A DNA stretch of 64,000 nt from assembly GCA_050008465.1 (NCBI GenBank), contig JBEKMO010000029.1, positions 9,556-73,555 of the forward strand, read 5' to 3'. Position 1 is the stretch's first letter; each line of letters starts with the position of its first letter. Both the position numbers and the translations under genes were made by a program. The stretch is from Fen-330 sp050008465 (GTDB lineage: Bacteria > Acidobacteriota > Terriglobia > Bryobacterales > Bryobacteraceae). The notes under the pieces were generated by a model that saw only the letters and a list, made by a program, of their open reading frames with translations, did no database searches and was not told where the DNA came from. This document shows positions 32,853-39,543 of the stretch, piece by piece.

Positions 32853-33323
32853 ATGGAAGATCTCAAGAAGAAACTCCAGGAAGAAATCGCGGCGCTCGAC
32901 TATGAGCTCCACAATGAGCTGCCAGCTGAAATCCGCAAGGCCAGGGCGCACGGGGACCTCAGCGAGAACGCCGAATACCATGCCGCCAAGGAGCGACAGG
33001 GGTACGTGAACGCGCGGCTCAACCAACTGCGGGAGCGGCTGGCGCAGTTCTCCATGATCGACTTTTCCAGAATCGCGCGGGACAAAGTCGGGCTGGGTTC
33101 CGAAGTGGTGGTGCTGGATCTCGCCAAGAACGAGGAGCTCACCTTTACGCTGGTCACCAGCGAGGGGAGCGACGCGGCCAAGGGCAAGATCTCCACGGGT
33201 TCTCCCATCGGCCGGGCGCTGCTGGGCAAGGAAGTGGGCGACGTGGTCAAGATCCAGATCCCGGGAGGAACCCGGGAGATGGAAGTAATCAAACTGACTA
33301 CCATTCACGATCTGGGAAGCTGA
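32853..33323 (+). CDS. greA: Transcription elongation factor GreA
   Basis: GreA binds the RNA polymerase secondary channel and stimulates cleavage of backtracked transcripts. The 156-residue product has an N-terminal coiled coil whose tip carries the acidic pair (ARAHGDLSENAEYHAAKE) and the C-terminal FKBP-like domain with SPIGRALLGKEVGDVVKIQIPGG. The length is the family norm. ATG 32853 is chosen because the family begins here; the longer frame is an artefact. A perfect TATAAT box is 26 bases upstream. Confidence 0.95.
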   Translation: MEDLKKKLQEEIAALDYELHNELPAEIRKARAHGDLSENAEYHAAKERQGYVNARLNQLRERLAQFSMIDFSRIARDKVGLGSEVVVLDLAKNEELTFTLVTSEGSDAAKGKISTGSPIGRALLGKEVGDVVKIQIPGGTREMEVIKLTTIHDLGS

Positions 33324-33329
33324 GCCGCG

Positions 33330-33962
33330 ATGACCTATACACGCGCCATCGGCGTCGCCTGCAATAAGGTGATCTCGTTGATCGTACGGGGGCTAGCCCT
33401 GTCGCGCATCCACCCCGACGTGCTGACCTTCATCGGGCTCGTGATCAACGCGGTGGCGGCCGTCCTGCTCGCCTCCGGCAGGTTCTTCGCCGCCGGCGTG
33501 GTGATGATCACCGCCGGGCTGTTCGACATGGTGGACGGGCGGGTGGCGCGGGAGACCCAGCAGGTCACGCTGTTCGGCGGGTTCTTCGATTCGGTGGTGG
33601 ACCGCTACTCGGACCTGGTGCTGCTCATGGGCCTGCTGGTCTACTATGCTTCGATCAACCGCTTCTTCTACATTGTGCTGACCGCGGTGGTGATGACCGC
33701 CTCGGTGATGGTGAGTTACACCAGGGCGCGCGCCGAGTGCTCCATCCCGAAATGCAAGGTGGGGTTCATGGAGCGGCCGGAGCGGATGGTGTTGCTGATC
33801 ATCGGCGCCCTGTTTAACCGGATGGCCCCGGTGCTCTGGGTAATCGCGGTGGTCGGGAACATCTCGGTCGTCCACCGCATGCTCTTCACCTGGCAGGAAG
33901 CCAAACGGCTGGAAGAAGCCCAGTTGCGGGCCGTGCCGAGCGGCCTGGGGCAAAAAACCTAA
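33330..33962 (+). CDS. CDP-alcohol phosphatidyltransferase
   Basis: The 210-residue integral membrane enzyme transfers a phosphatidyl group from CDP-diacylglycerol to an alcohol. The CDP-AP signature DxxDGxxAR...GxxxDxxxD is present as DMVDGRVARETQQVTLFGG followed by FDSVVDRYSD. Around six hydrophobic helices are visible. The acceptor (glycerol phosphate, inositol phosphate or other) cannot be decided; the sequence is not clearly PgsA. It starts 6 bases after greA, so the two are probably cotranscribed. Confidence 0.88.
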   Translation: MTYTRAIGVACNKVISLIVRGLALSRIHPDVLTFIGLVINAVAAVLLASGRFFAAGVVMITAGLFDMVDGRVARETQQVTLFGGFFDSVVDRYSDLVLLMGLLVYYASINRFFYIVLTAVVMTASVMVSYTRARAECSIPKCKVGFMERPERMVLLIIGALFNRMAPVLWVIAVVGNISVVHRMLFTWQEAKRLEEAQLRAVPSGLGQKT

Positions 33963-33964
33963 CG

Positions 33965-34025
33965 CGCAATCGAGGGACTGCCTCGGCCGTCCGTTGTGGG
34001 GACGGCCCAGGCTGTCCCCGGTTGC
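33965..34025. repeat. Family A intergenic palindromic repeat, copy 2
   Basis: This 61-base copy differs from copy 1 (16634-16695) at only a few positions (CGCAATCG for CGCAACCG, TTGT for CTGT). It begins two bases after the stop codon of the phosphatidyltransferase. Confidence 0.9.
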
Positions 34026-34079
34026 CCCGTGGGATGCCGCACACGCCATGACCGCGTCCGTCACCGCATACCGCGGGGC

Positions 34080-34457
34080 TCACGATTCCAGGATCACCAG
34101 CGCCATCGCCACGGCGGCGGTGTGAGTGAGCGAGAGCGATACCGATTGCACCCCCAGGCGTTCCGCGGCGCGGGCGGCCACTCCGTGGAATTCCAGCGTC
34201 GGCCGGCCCGAGTGCAGGTTCGTCACCTCGAAGTCCTGCCAGCGCACGCCGCCTCTCCAGCCCGTCCCGATGGCCTTCATGGCGGCCTCTTTGGCGGCGA
34301 ACCGCGCGGCGTATCGCTCAAACCGGTTGGCCTTGCGCTCGATGTATGCGATCTCGCGCGGCGTGAACACGCGCTCGATGAAACGGGGCCCATAGCGCTG
34401 GATAGCCGCGCGGATGCGGTCCACTTCCGCCAGGTCGACGCCGGTGCCGACGATCAC
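34080..34457 (-). CDS. acpS: Holo-[acyl-carrier-protein] synthase AcpS
   Basis: AcpS moves the phosphopantetheine arm of CoA onto apo-ACP. The 125-residue product begins with the motif GTGVDLAEVDRI (metal-binding Asp) and has RFAAKEAAMKAIGTG with the catalytic Glu. The C-terminal SLSLTHTAAVAMALVI strand is typical. The length is normal. The start is GTG 34457, which overlaps the nikR stop (GTGA), so AcpS is likely translated through nikR. Confidence 0.94.
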   Translation of the reverse strand: MIVGTGVDLAEVDRIRAAIQRYGPRFIERVFTPREIAYIERKANRFERYAARFAAKEAAMKAIGTGWRGGVRWQDFEVTNLHSGRPTLEFHGVAARAAERLGVQSVSLSLTHTAAVAMALVILES

Positions 34458-34870
34458 AGCCCCGCCCCCGAGGTGGTGATGGTCAGCCGGCCGTGCTTCA
34501 CCCCCTTGGTCGAGATCAGCGTGTCGGCGATCTTCTTCACCTCGCCGGCTTTGCCGCGCACCACCAGGACTTCCAGGCAGTGGTCGTGGTCCAGGTGGAC
34601 GTGCAGCGTGGAAAGCACGTGGTGATAGAACTCGTGCTGGAGGTCCGTGAGCCGCTCGCTGAGCAACCGCACGTGATGGTCGTAGACGATCGACACCGTG
34701 CCCACCACCTTGCGCTCGGGCGACTCCCAGGCCTGCTCCACCAGCTCTTCGCGAATCAGGTCGCGGAAGGCCTCCGAGCGGTTCGTGTAACCTCTTTTCG
34801 CGATCAGGTCGTCGAACTTCTTCAGCAGGTCGGAATCGATCGCCACGCCAATCCGGCTCAGCTCGCCCAT
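34454..34870 (-). CDS. nikR: Nickel-responsive transcriptional regulator NikR
   Basis: NikR represses nickel uptake genes when nickel is bound. The 138-residue product has an N-terminal ribbon-helix-helix (SRIGVAIDSDLLKKFDDLI, GYTNRSEAFRDLIREEL) and an ACT-like metal domain. The four nickel ligands match E. coli His76, His87, His89 and Cys95, here His79, His90, His92 and Cys98 (HVHLDHDHC). ATG 34870 is the family start. No nickel transporter is in the window, and the gene is instead coupled to acpS. Confidence 0.93.
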   Translation of the reverse strand: MGELSRIGVAIDSDLLKKFDDLIAKRGYTNRSEAFRDLIREELVEQAWESPERKVVGTVSIVYDHHVRLLSERLTDLQHEFYHHVLSTLHVHLDHDHCLEVLVVRGKAGEVKKIADTLISTKGVKHGRLTITTSGAGL

Positions 34871-34937
34871 GGGTCCAGCGTAGGATAAGAGCGCAGGCTT
34901 GTCCACCAGCGGCCGCACCCGGCAACTCGAGCGCGGA

Positions 34938-35348
34938 CTAGGCGTTTTGCGCCAGCTTCAACTGCGCCGTGCACTGCGGGCACTTGATCGCCTTCACCGG
35001 GATCGCCAGCGTGCAGTACGGGCACTCCTTGGTGGTCGGTTCCGCCGGCGCTTCGGCTGCCGGTTTGCGCAGCCGGTTGACCTGCCGCACCAGCAGGAAC
35101 ACCGCAAACGCAACGATGAGAAACTCGATGACCGTGTTGATGAACAAACCGTAGTTGATCTTCGCCCCGCCGAGCGCCACCGACAGGTCCTTGAAATTCA
35201 CCTTCCCGGTCAGTTGCCCGATCGGCGGCATCACGATGTCGTTCACCAGCGAGTTTACGATCTTGCCAAAGGCCGCGCCGATGATGATGCCGACCGCCAT
35301 ATCCATCACGTTGCCGCGAACCGCGAATTCCTTGAACTCCTTGAACAT
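34938..35348 (-). CDS. mscL: Large-conductance mechanosensitive channel MscL with C-terminal zinc ribbon
   Basis: MscL opens under membrane tension to release solutes on osmotic downshock. The 136-residue product has the family start (FKEFAVRGNVMDMAVGIIIG), TM1 with AAFGKIVNSLVNDIVMPPIG, a periplasmic loop and TM2 (FLIVAFAVFLLVRQVNRL). Instead of the usual short cytoplasmic helix it ends with a CPYC...CPQC zinc-ribbon segment (about residues 108-130). This tail is the odd part and may bind metal. The gene is followed by nikR on the same strand. Confidence 0.94.
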   Translation of the reverse strand: MFKEFKEFAVRGNVMDMAVGIIIGAAFGKIVNSLVNDIVMPPIGQLTGKVNFKDLSVALGGAKINYGLFINTVIEFLIVAFAVFLLVRQVNRLRKPAAEAPAEPTTKECPYCTLAIPVKAIKCPQCTAQLKLAQNA

Positions 35349-35395
35349 GAACCCTCGCTTTCAGATTGGGCCATTGTAGCGAAAACGCCGTATCG

Positions 35396-35424
35396 ATGAC
35401 CATGCCGCCCGGCGCTGGTACGAT
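35396..35424 (+). promoter_or_regulatory. Possible promoter of the GH2 gene at 35431 (leaderless)
   Basis: ATGACC (4 of 6 matches to TTGACA) is followed 17 bases later by TACGAT, which ends six bases before the ATG. Transcription would therefore begin at or next to the start codon. No Shine-Dalgarno sequence precedes the ATG. Confidence 0.4.
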
Positions 35425-35430
35425 GGGGCA

Positions 35431-37839
35431 ATGGATCGGCGGACGTTCCTCGAGTGCGCCGGGGCGGCCTTGTTGCTTCCCCCTCCGGCGCCGGGCGCGG
35501 ACCTGAGCGGCCCCGATCCCAAGCTCCGTTCGCGCGCCAGTTTTGACTTCGACTGGAAGTTCTTCCGGGGCGACGCGCGAGGCGCGGAGCTGGCGGCCTT
35601 CGACACCGCCGCCTGGCGCGACGTCCATCTGCCTCACGATTGGAGCATCGAGGGACCGTTCGACAAGGACGCCCCCTCCGGCGGGTCGGGCGGGTATTCG
35701 CCTTGCGGTGCCGGTTGGTACCGCAAGGAGTTCGTACTGCCCGCTGCCGGCAGGGATCGGACCGTGTGGATCGAGTTCGACGGCGTCTACCACAACAGCG
35801 ACGTCTGGATCAATGGGAAGCACCTGGGCGCCAGGCCGTACGGATACGTCAGCTTCCACTACGACTTGACGCCGCACCTCGCCTTCGGCGCCAGCAACGT
35901 TCTGGCGGTCCGGGTCGACAACTCCGACCAGCCGAATTGCCGCTGGTACTCCGGCTCGGGGATCTACCGCCACGTCTGGCTCACGCAAACCTCAGCCGTG
36001 CACGTGGCGCATTGGGGAACCTCGGTCACCACGCCGAAGATCTCGGCGGAGACCGCTGAGGTGTGCGTACGCACGCGCGTCCGCTCGCGCGGTGCGGCGG
36101 CCAGCTTCCGCCTCGAGACCACGATCCATGACCGCGACGGCCGTCAGCTTGGCGCTGAGCGCACCGCGGGAACAACCGGCGCCCAGGTTTCCCAGGTTTT
36201 CACGCTGCCGCGGCCACTGCTCTGGTCCCTGGAAGACCCGGCGCTCTACTACGCTCGAAGCGTCGTGTTTGTGGACGGCCAGGCGGTGGACGACTACGTC
36301 ACCTGGTTCGGCATCCGCGAGGTGCGCTTCGACAAGGACAAAGGATTCCTGCTAAATGGCCGCGCCGTTAAGATGAAGGGCGTCTGCCTGCACCACGACG
36401 CAGGCGCGGTGGGCGCCGCCGTGCCGGACAGGGTTCTCCAACGCCGGCTCGAGATCCTCAAGTCCATCGGCTGCAACGCCATCCGTTGCAGCCATAACCC
36501 GCCCGCGCCCGAGCTGCTGGATTTCTGCGACCGCATGGGTTTTGTCGTCATCGACGAAGCGTTCGACAAGTGGGCCGGCAAGGAGGACCCGCGTCAGTGG
36601 TGGATGAAGAGCCCCAGCTTCCCCAATTGGTGGCAGCAGGACCTCCGGTCGATGCTCGAGCGCGACCGCAATCACCCGTGTGTCGTGCTCTGGAGCGTCG
36701 GCAACGAGACCGGCGAGCCAGGCACCGATGAGGTCAATCCGACGCTGAAGACGCTCGTGGACTTCGTCCACCGCGAGGAGCCGGCCCGACCGGTCACCTG
36801 CGCGCTCATCCTGCCACACGGCAAGACCCTGGAGGACCGGGTGAGCCAGGTCCTCGCCAGTTCGAAGCTCATGGATGTGGCGGGCCTCAACTACCAGGAG
36901 CCGCTCTACCCCCATCTGAAGAAGGCCGACCCCAACCTGGTCATCGTAGGGACGGAAGCGTTCAAATACTGGCGCAACAGCGAACAGCTCCGGCACGCCT
37001 TCGATCCCGCGAACACCTGGTGGGACGTGCTCAAGTACGATTACGTCGCCGGCCAGTTCCTGTGGACCGGCATCGACTACCTGGGCGAATCCGGCGCCTG
37101 GCCGGACAGAGGCTCCACCAGCGGGATCATCGACACCTGCGGTTTCCTCAAGCCCGAAGGCTGGTTCCAGCGCAGCGCCTGGCGCGCGGACCCGGTCGTG
37201 TTCCTCAGCGTCCTCGACGAATCCCTGGGATCCGGGATGCCCGCCTCGTCCTGGGAAGCGCCCACGATGCTTCCGCACTGGAACTTCCAGAAGCGCCAGG
37301 GGCAATTGCTGCGCCTGCAAACACAGACCAACTGCGAAACCGTGGAACTGGTGCTCAATGGCGTATCCTATGGCGAGCGCCGGTCGGCCGGCTTCTTGAA
37401 CCGGGCGGTGATCTGGCACGTTCCCTGGCAGCCGGGCAGGATCGAGGCTGTCGGCAGGAATGATGGCAGGATCGTGGCGCGCCACGAGCTGCGCACCTCG
37501 GGGCCTTGCGCCCGGATTGCCCTGCGGCCCGACCGCGAGAAGCTTGCCTCCGATGGGCGCGACATTTCGCATATCGAAGTTCAACTCACCGACGGCGAAG
37601 GCGTTCTCGTGCCCGACGACGACCGAGCCATCCAGTTCGAGATGAGCGGCCCGGGCGTGATCATCGGAGTGGACAACGGCGACCTCCGCAGCCTTGAGCC
37701 GTACAAGGGATTGTCGCGGACGACGCGCGCCGGCCGCTGCCTGGTCATGGTGCAGTCCGCGAGGAACCCGGGCGTCATCCACCTCGCTGCCACCGCCACC
37801 GGCCTTCCGACCGCCTCCGTCGCCATCCAGACGGGGTAG
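35431..37839 (+). CDS. Glycoside hydrolase family 2 enzyme (beta-galactosidase-like), Tat-exported
   Basis: The 802-residue product begins with a twin-arginine signal (DRRTFLECAGAALLLPP). The GH2 domains follow: sugar-binding jelly roll (WRDVHLPHDWSIEGPF, VDNSDQPNCRWYSGSGIYRH), Ig-like domain, TIM barrel and a C-terminal DUF4982-like plus Ig-like region. The acid/base Glu426 is in WSVGNETGE and the nucleophile Glu509 in VGTEAF. It is probably a periplasmic beta-galactosidase or related exo-glycosidase, with no exact substrate evident. The ATG lies just after a -10-like box. Confidence 0.9.
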   Translation: MDRRTFLECAGAALLLPPPAPGADLSGPDPKLRSRASFDFDWKFFRGDARGAELAAFDTAAWRDVHLPHDWSIEGPFDKDAPSGGSGGYSPCGAGWYRKEFVLPAAGRDRTVWIEFDGVYHNSDVWINGKHLGARPYGYVSFHYDLTPHLAFGASNVLAVRVDNSDQPNCRWYSGSGIYRHVWLTQTSAVHVAHWGTSVTTPKISAETAEVCVRTRVRSRGAAASFRLETTIHDRDGRQLGAERTAGTTGAQVSQVFTLPRPLLWSLEDPALYYARSVVFVDGQAVDDYVTWFGIREVRFDKDKGFLLNGRAVKMKGVCLHHDAGAVGAAVPDRVLQRRLEILKSIGCNAIRCSHNPPAPELLDFCDRMGFVVIDEAFDKWAGKEDPRQWWMKSPSFPNWWQQDLRSMLERDRNHPCVVLWSVGNETGEPGTDEVNPTLKTLVDFVHREEPARPVTCALILPHGKTLEDRVSQVLASSKLMDVAGLNYQEPLYPHLKKADPNLVIVGTEAFKYWRNSEQLRHAFDPANTWWDVLKYDYVAGQFLWTGIDYLGESGAWPDRGSTSGIIDTCGFLKPEGWFQRSAWRADPVVFLSVLDESLGSGMPASSWEAPTMLPHWNFQKRQGQLLRLQTQTNCETVELVLNGVSYGERRSAGFLNRAVIWHVPWQPGRIEAVGRNDGRIVARHELRTSGPCARIALRPDREKLASDGRDISHIEVQLTDGEGVLVPDDDRAIQFEMSGPGVIIGVDNGDLRSLEPYKGLSRTTRAGRCLVMVQSARNPGVIHLAATATGLPTASVAIQTG

Positions 37840-38083
37840 GACAAGCCTCTGGCTGGTCCAGCCGGGACAAGGCGGAGCCTTATCCCACTGCCTGAGAACC
37901 GTTGCTCCTCTCGGGGACTGTGGTTATGCCTGGGGCAAACGCTGAACTGCTGTTTGGCGCGAACATCGGGAGCTATGAGGGCGCGGCGCGGATCCGGCTG
38001 CTGAACCTGGGCGGCGCCATCGGGCTGCTCGCGGCGCTACGGCGCCTTCGGCGTCGGGTATCATAAGAGCTTCGGGAGGTTTC
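37840..38083. other. Gap with hairpin repeat (family E, copy 1) and a small unassigned frame
   Basis: The first ~55 bases form hairpins (CTGGCTGGTCCAGCCGG; AAGGCGGAGCCTT) and share the layout 'hairpin then TCCC.(C/T)TGCC' with 39449-39478. From 37926 an open frame of 46 codons runs to 38066 (AELLFGANIGSYEGAARIRL). It lacks a ribosome-binding site and looks more like a gene remnant than a gene. GGGAGG at 38074 belongs to the next gene. Confidence 0.45.
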
Positions 38084-38518
38084 TTGAGCGTCGCAGCACC
38101 TGCTACTGGCATGCCGGTACGGAAGGCATTGAGCCGCCGCCAGTCCGTCGGGCTGGTCTTTGTGTGCACCCTGCTCGGAGCGGCCGGCCAGATCCTTATC
38201 AAAACCGGGGCCAAGGCCTCCGCAACCTCGGCGCCGTGGACGACCGTGAGCGGCGTCTGGACCAACCTCTACACCATGGCCACCGACCCGCACCTGATCG
38301 GCGGCTACGCCCTGTATGCCCTGATGACGGTGGTGTTCATCTTCGCCCTGCGCGACGAGGAGCTGTCCATCCTCTACCCCGTCATCTCGCTCACCTACGT
38401 GTGGGTGGCGGCCCTGTCGATCTGGCTGTTCGGCGAATCCATGAATTTGCCAAAGCTCCTGGGCATTCTGATCATCGTGGCCGGGGTCGGCGTGCTAGGC
38501 AAGGACGGGAAGAAATGA
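38084..38518 (+). CDS. Small EamA/SMR-like membrane transporter subunit 1
   Basis: The 144-residue product has four hydrophobic helices. It starts near VGLVFVCTLLGAAGQILIKTGAK and includes LYALMTVVFIFALRDEELSILYPVISLTYVW, which resembles small multidrug-resistance and ArnE-like four-helix proteins. It overlaps a second four-helix protein by 4 bases, so the two probably form a heterodimer as in paired SMR systems. The substrate is unknown. The start is TTG 38084 just after GGGAGG. An ATG at 38111 is the alternative. Confidence 0.75.
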   Translation: MSVAAPATGMPVRKALSRRQSVGLVFVCTLLGAAGQILIKTGAKASATSAPWTTVSGVWTNLYTMATDPHLIGGYALYALMTVVFIFALRDEELSILYPVISLTYVWVAALSIWLFGESMNLPKLLGILIIVAGVGVLGKDGKK

Positions 38519-38883
38519 CGGCGCACGCGGCCGCCACTCCCTTTCAGTCCATGCTGCTGGTGGGGATCGCCTCTTTCTTCGGCTCCTTCGGAGCACTCTA
38601 CCTGAAGACCGGCGCCGCCAAGCTGAACCTCGGCCTGCGTTATCTGATACTGAACGGCCGCCTGCTGCTCGGGGTGACGCTGTTCGTCACCTCGTCGCTG
38701 GCCTACGTGGTCGGAATCCGTCATGGGGAATTGAGCGTCCTCTATCCGCTGGTCTCGCTGGGCTACATCTGGACCCTGCTGTGGTCGGCGCTGTTCCTGA
38801 AAGAGCGCATCACGCGGAACAAGCTCTTCGGACTGCTGCTGATCGTGCTGGGGATCGTACTGATCGGCATCGGCAAGAGCTGA
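38515..38883 (+). CDS. Small EamA/SMR-like membrane transporter subunit 2
   Basis: The 122-residue product has four helices and clear similarity to subunit 1: MLLVGIASFFGSFGALYLKTGAAK at the start, then VGIRHGELSVLYPLVSLGYIW and LFLKERITRNKLFGLLLIVLG. Its ATG overlaps the stop of subunit 1 (ATGA). The shared E-LS-LYP-(V)SL-Y-W phrase shows that the two arose by duplication. As in ArnE/ArnF, a pair may export a lipid-linked or cationic substrate; this is inference. Confidence 0.77.
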   Translation: MTAHAAATPFQSMLLVGIASFFGSFGALYLKTGAAKLNLGLRYLILNGRLLLGVTLFVTSSLAYVVGIRHGELSVLYPLVSLGYIWTLLWSALFLKERITRNKLFGLLLIVLGIVLIGIGKS

Positions 38884-38965
38884 CTACCCCTTGCGCCGGC
38901 TCTCTTTTTGCAGTACATTCGGCTTGGGATTCTTCGCGTCCGACGCATCACAGGGAGGGTGTCCA

Positions 38966-39448
38966 ATGCCGATTCTCACCAAGCTGCGCGAATTCCTGGA
39001 TCAGAACCAGGTGGATTATACGCATACCGTTCATCCGCTGGCCTACACAGCCCGGGAGGTCGCCTCCGCCGAGCACGTGCCGGCCCGCGAAATGGCGAAA
39101 ACCGTGCTCTTCCTGAGCGAGCAGGGCTACGGCATGGCGGTCCTGCCCTCCGACAGCGTGGTGGACCTGGAACAGCTCCGGCAGGACCTGGGTCTGTCTC
39201 GCTTGCGTCTGGCCACCGAGGCGGAACTCGGCGAGCTGTTCCCGACCTGCGAGCTGGGCGCCATGCCGCCGTTCGGGAACCTGTTCAGTCTGCCGGTCTA
39301 CGTGGACAGCCGCCTAGCCGGCGAGGATACGATCACCTTCAACGCCGGCACGCACCGCGACGTCATCCACATGCACTTTCTCGATTTCAAGCGCCTGGTG
39401 AACCCGTCGATCATCTCCTTCGCCCGGCGCGCCAGCGCGACGACGTAG
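38966..39448 (+). CDS. YbaK/ProX-type aminoacyl-tRNA deacylase-like protein
   Basis: The 160-residue product fits the YbaK/EbsC family, whose members hydrolyse mis-charged aminoacyl-tRNAs. It has KLREFLDQNQVDYTHTVHPL, REMAKTVLF (the conserved Lys region), LSRLRLATEAELGELFPTCELGAMPPFG (the PFG motif) and a late TFNAGTHRDVIHMHF segment. The ATG at 38966 is preceded by GGGAGGG at ideal spacing. The exact tRNA target is not evident. It stands between the transporter pair and the GH94 gene. Confidence 0.85.
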   Translation: MPILTKLREFLDQNQVDYTHTVHPLAYTAREVASAEHVPAREMAKTVLFLSEQGYGMAVLPSDSVVDLEQLRQDLGLSRLRLATEAELGELFPTCELGAMPPFGNLFSLPVYVDSRLAGEDTITFNAGTHRDVIHMHFLDFKRLVNPSIISFARRASATT

Positions 39449-39478
39449 GATAGGGCTCCAGCCCTGTCCCGTTGCCCA
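39449..39478. repeat. Family E hairpin, copy 2
   Basis: A short hairpin (AGGGCTCCAGCCCT) is followed by GTCCCGTTGCC, directly after the deacylase stop codon. It has the same layout as the element after the GH2 gene at 37840. It may serve as a terminator. Confidence 0.45.
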
Positions 39479-39543
39479 CCTCGCCGCCTGTCCCGTAGTT
39501 CCCGCTCTTGGTATTCTGGAAACTCGCCGGGAGGAGTGTGCCA

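Noticed and set aside
37924..38265. Minus-strand frames after the GH2 gene
   Set aside because: They are short, overlap the transporter gene and its ribosome-binding site, and have no protein-like pattern.
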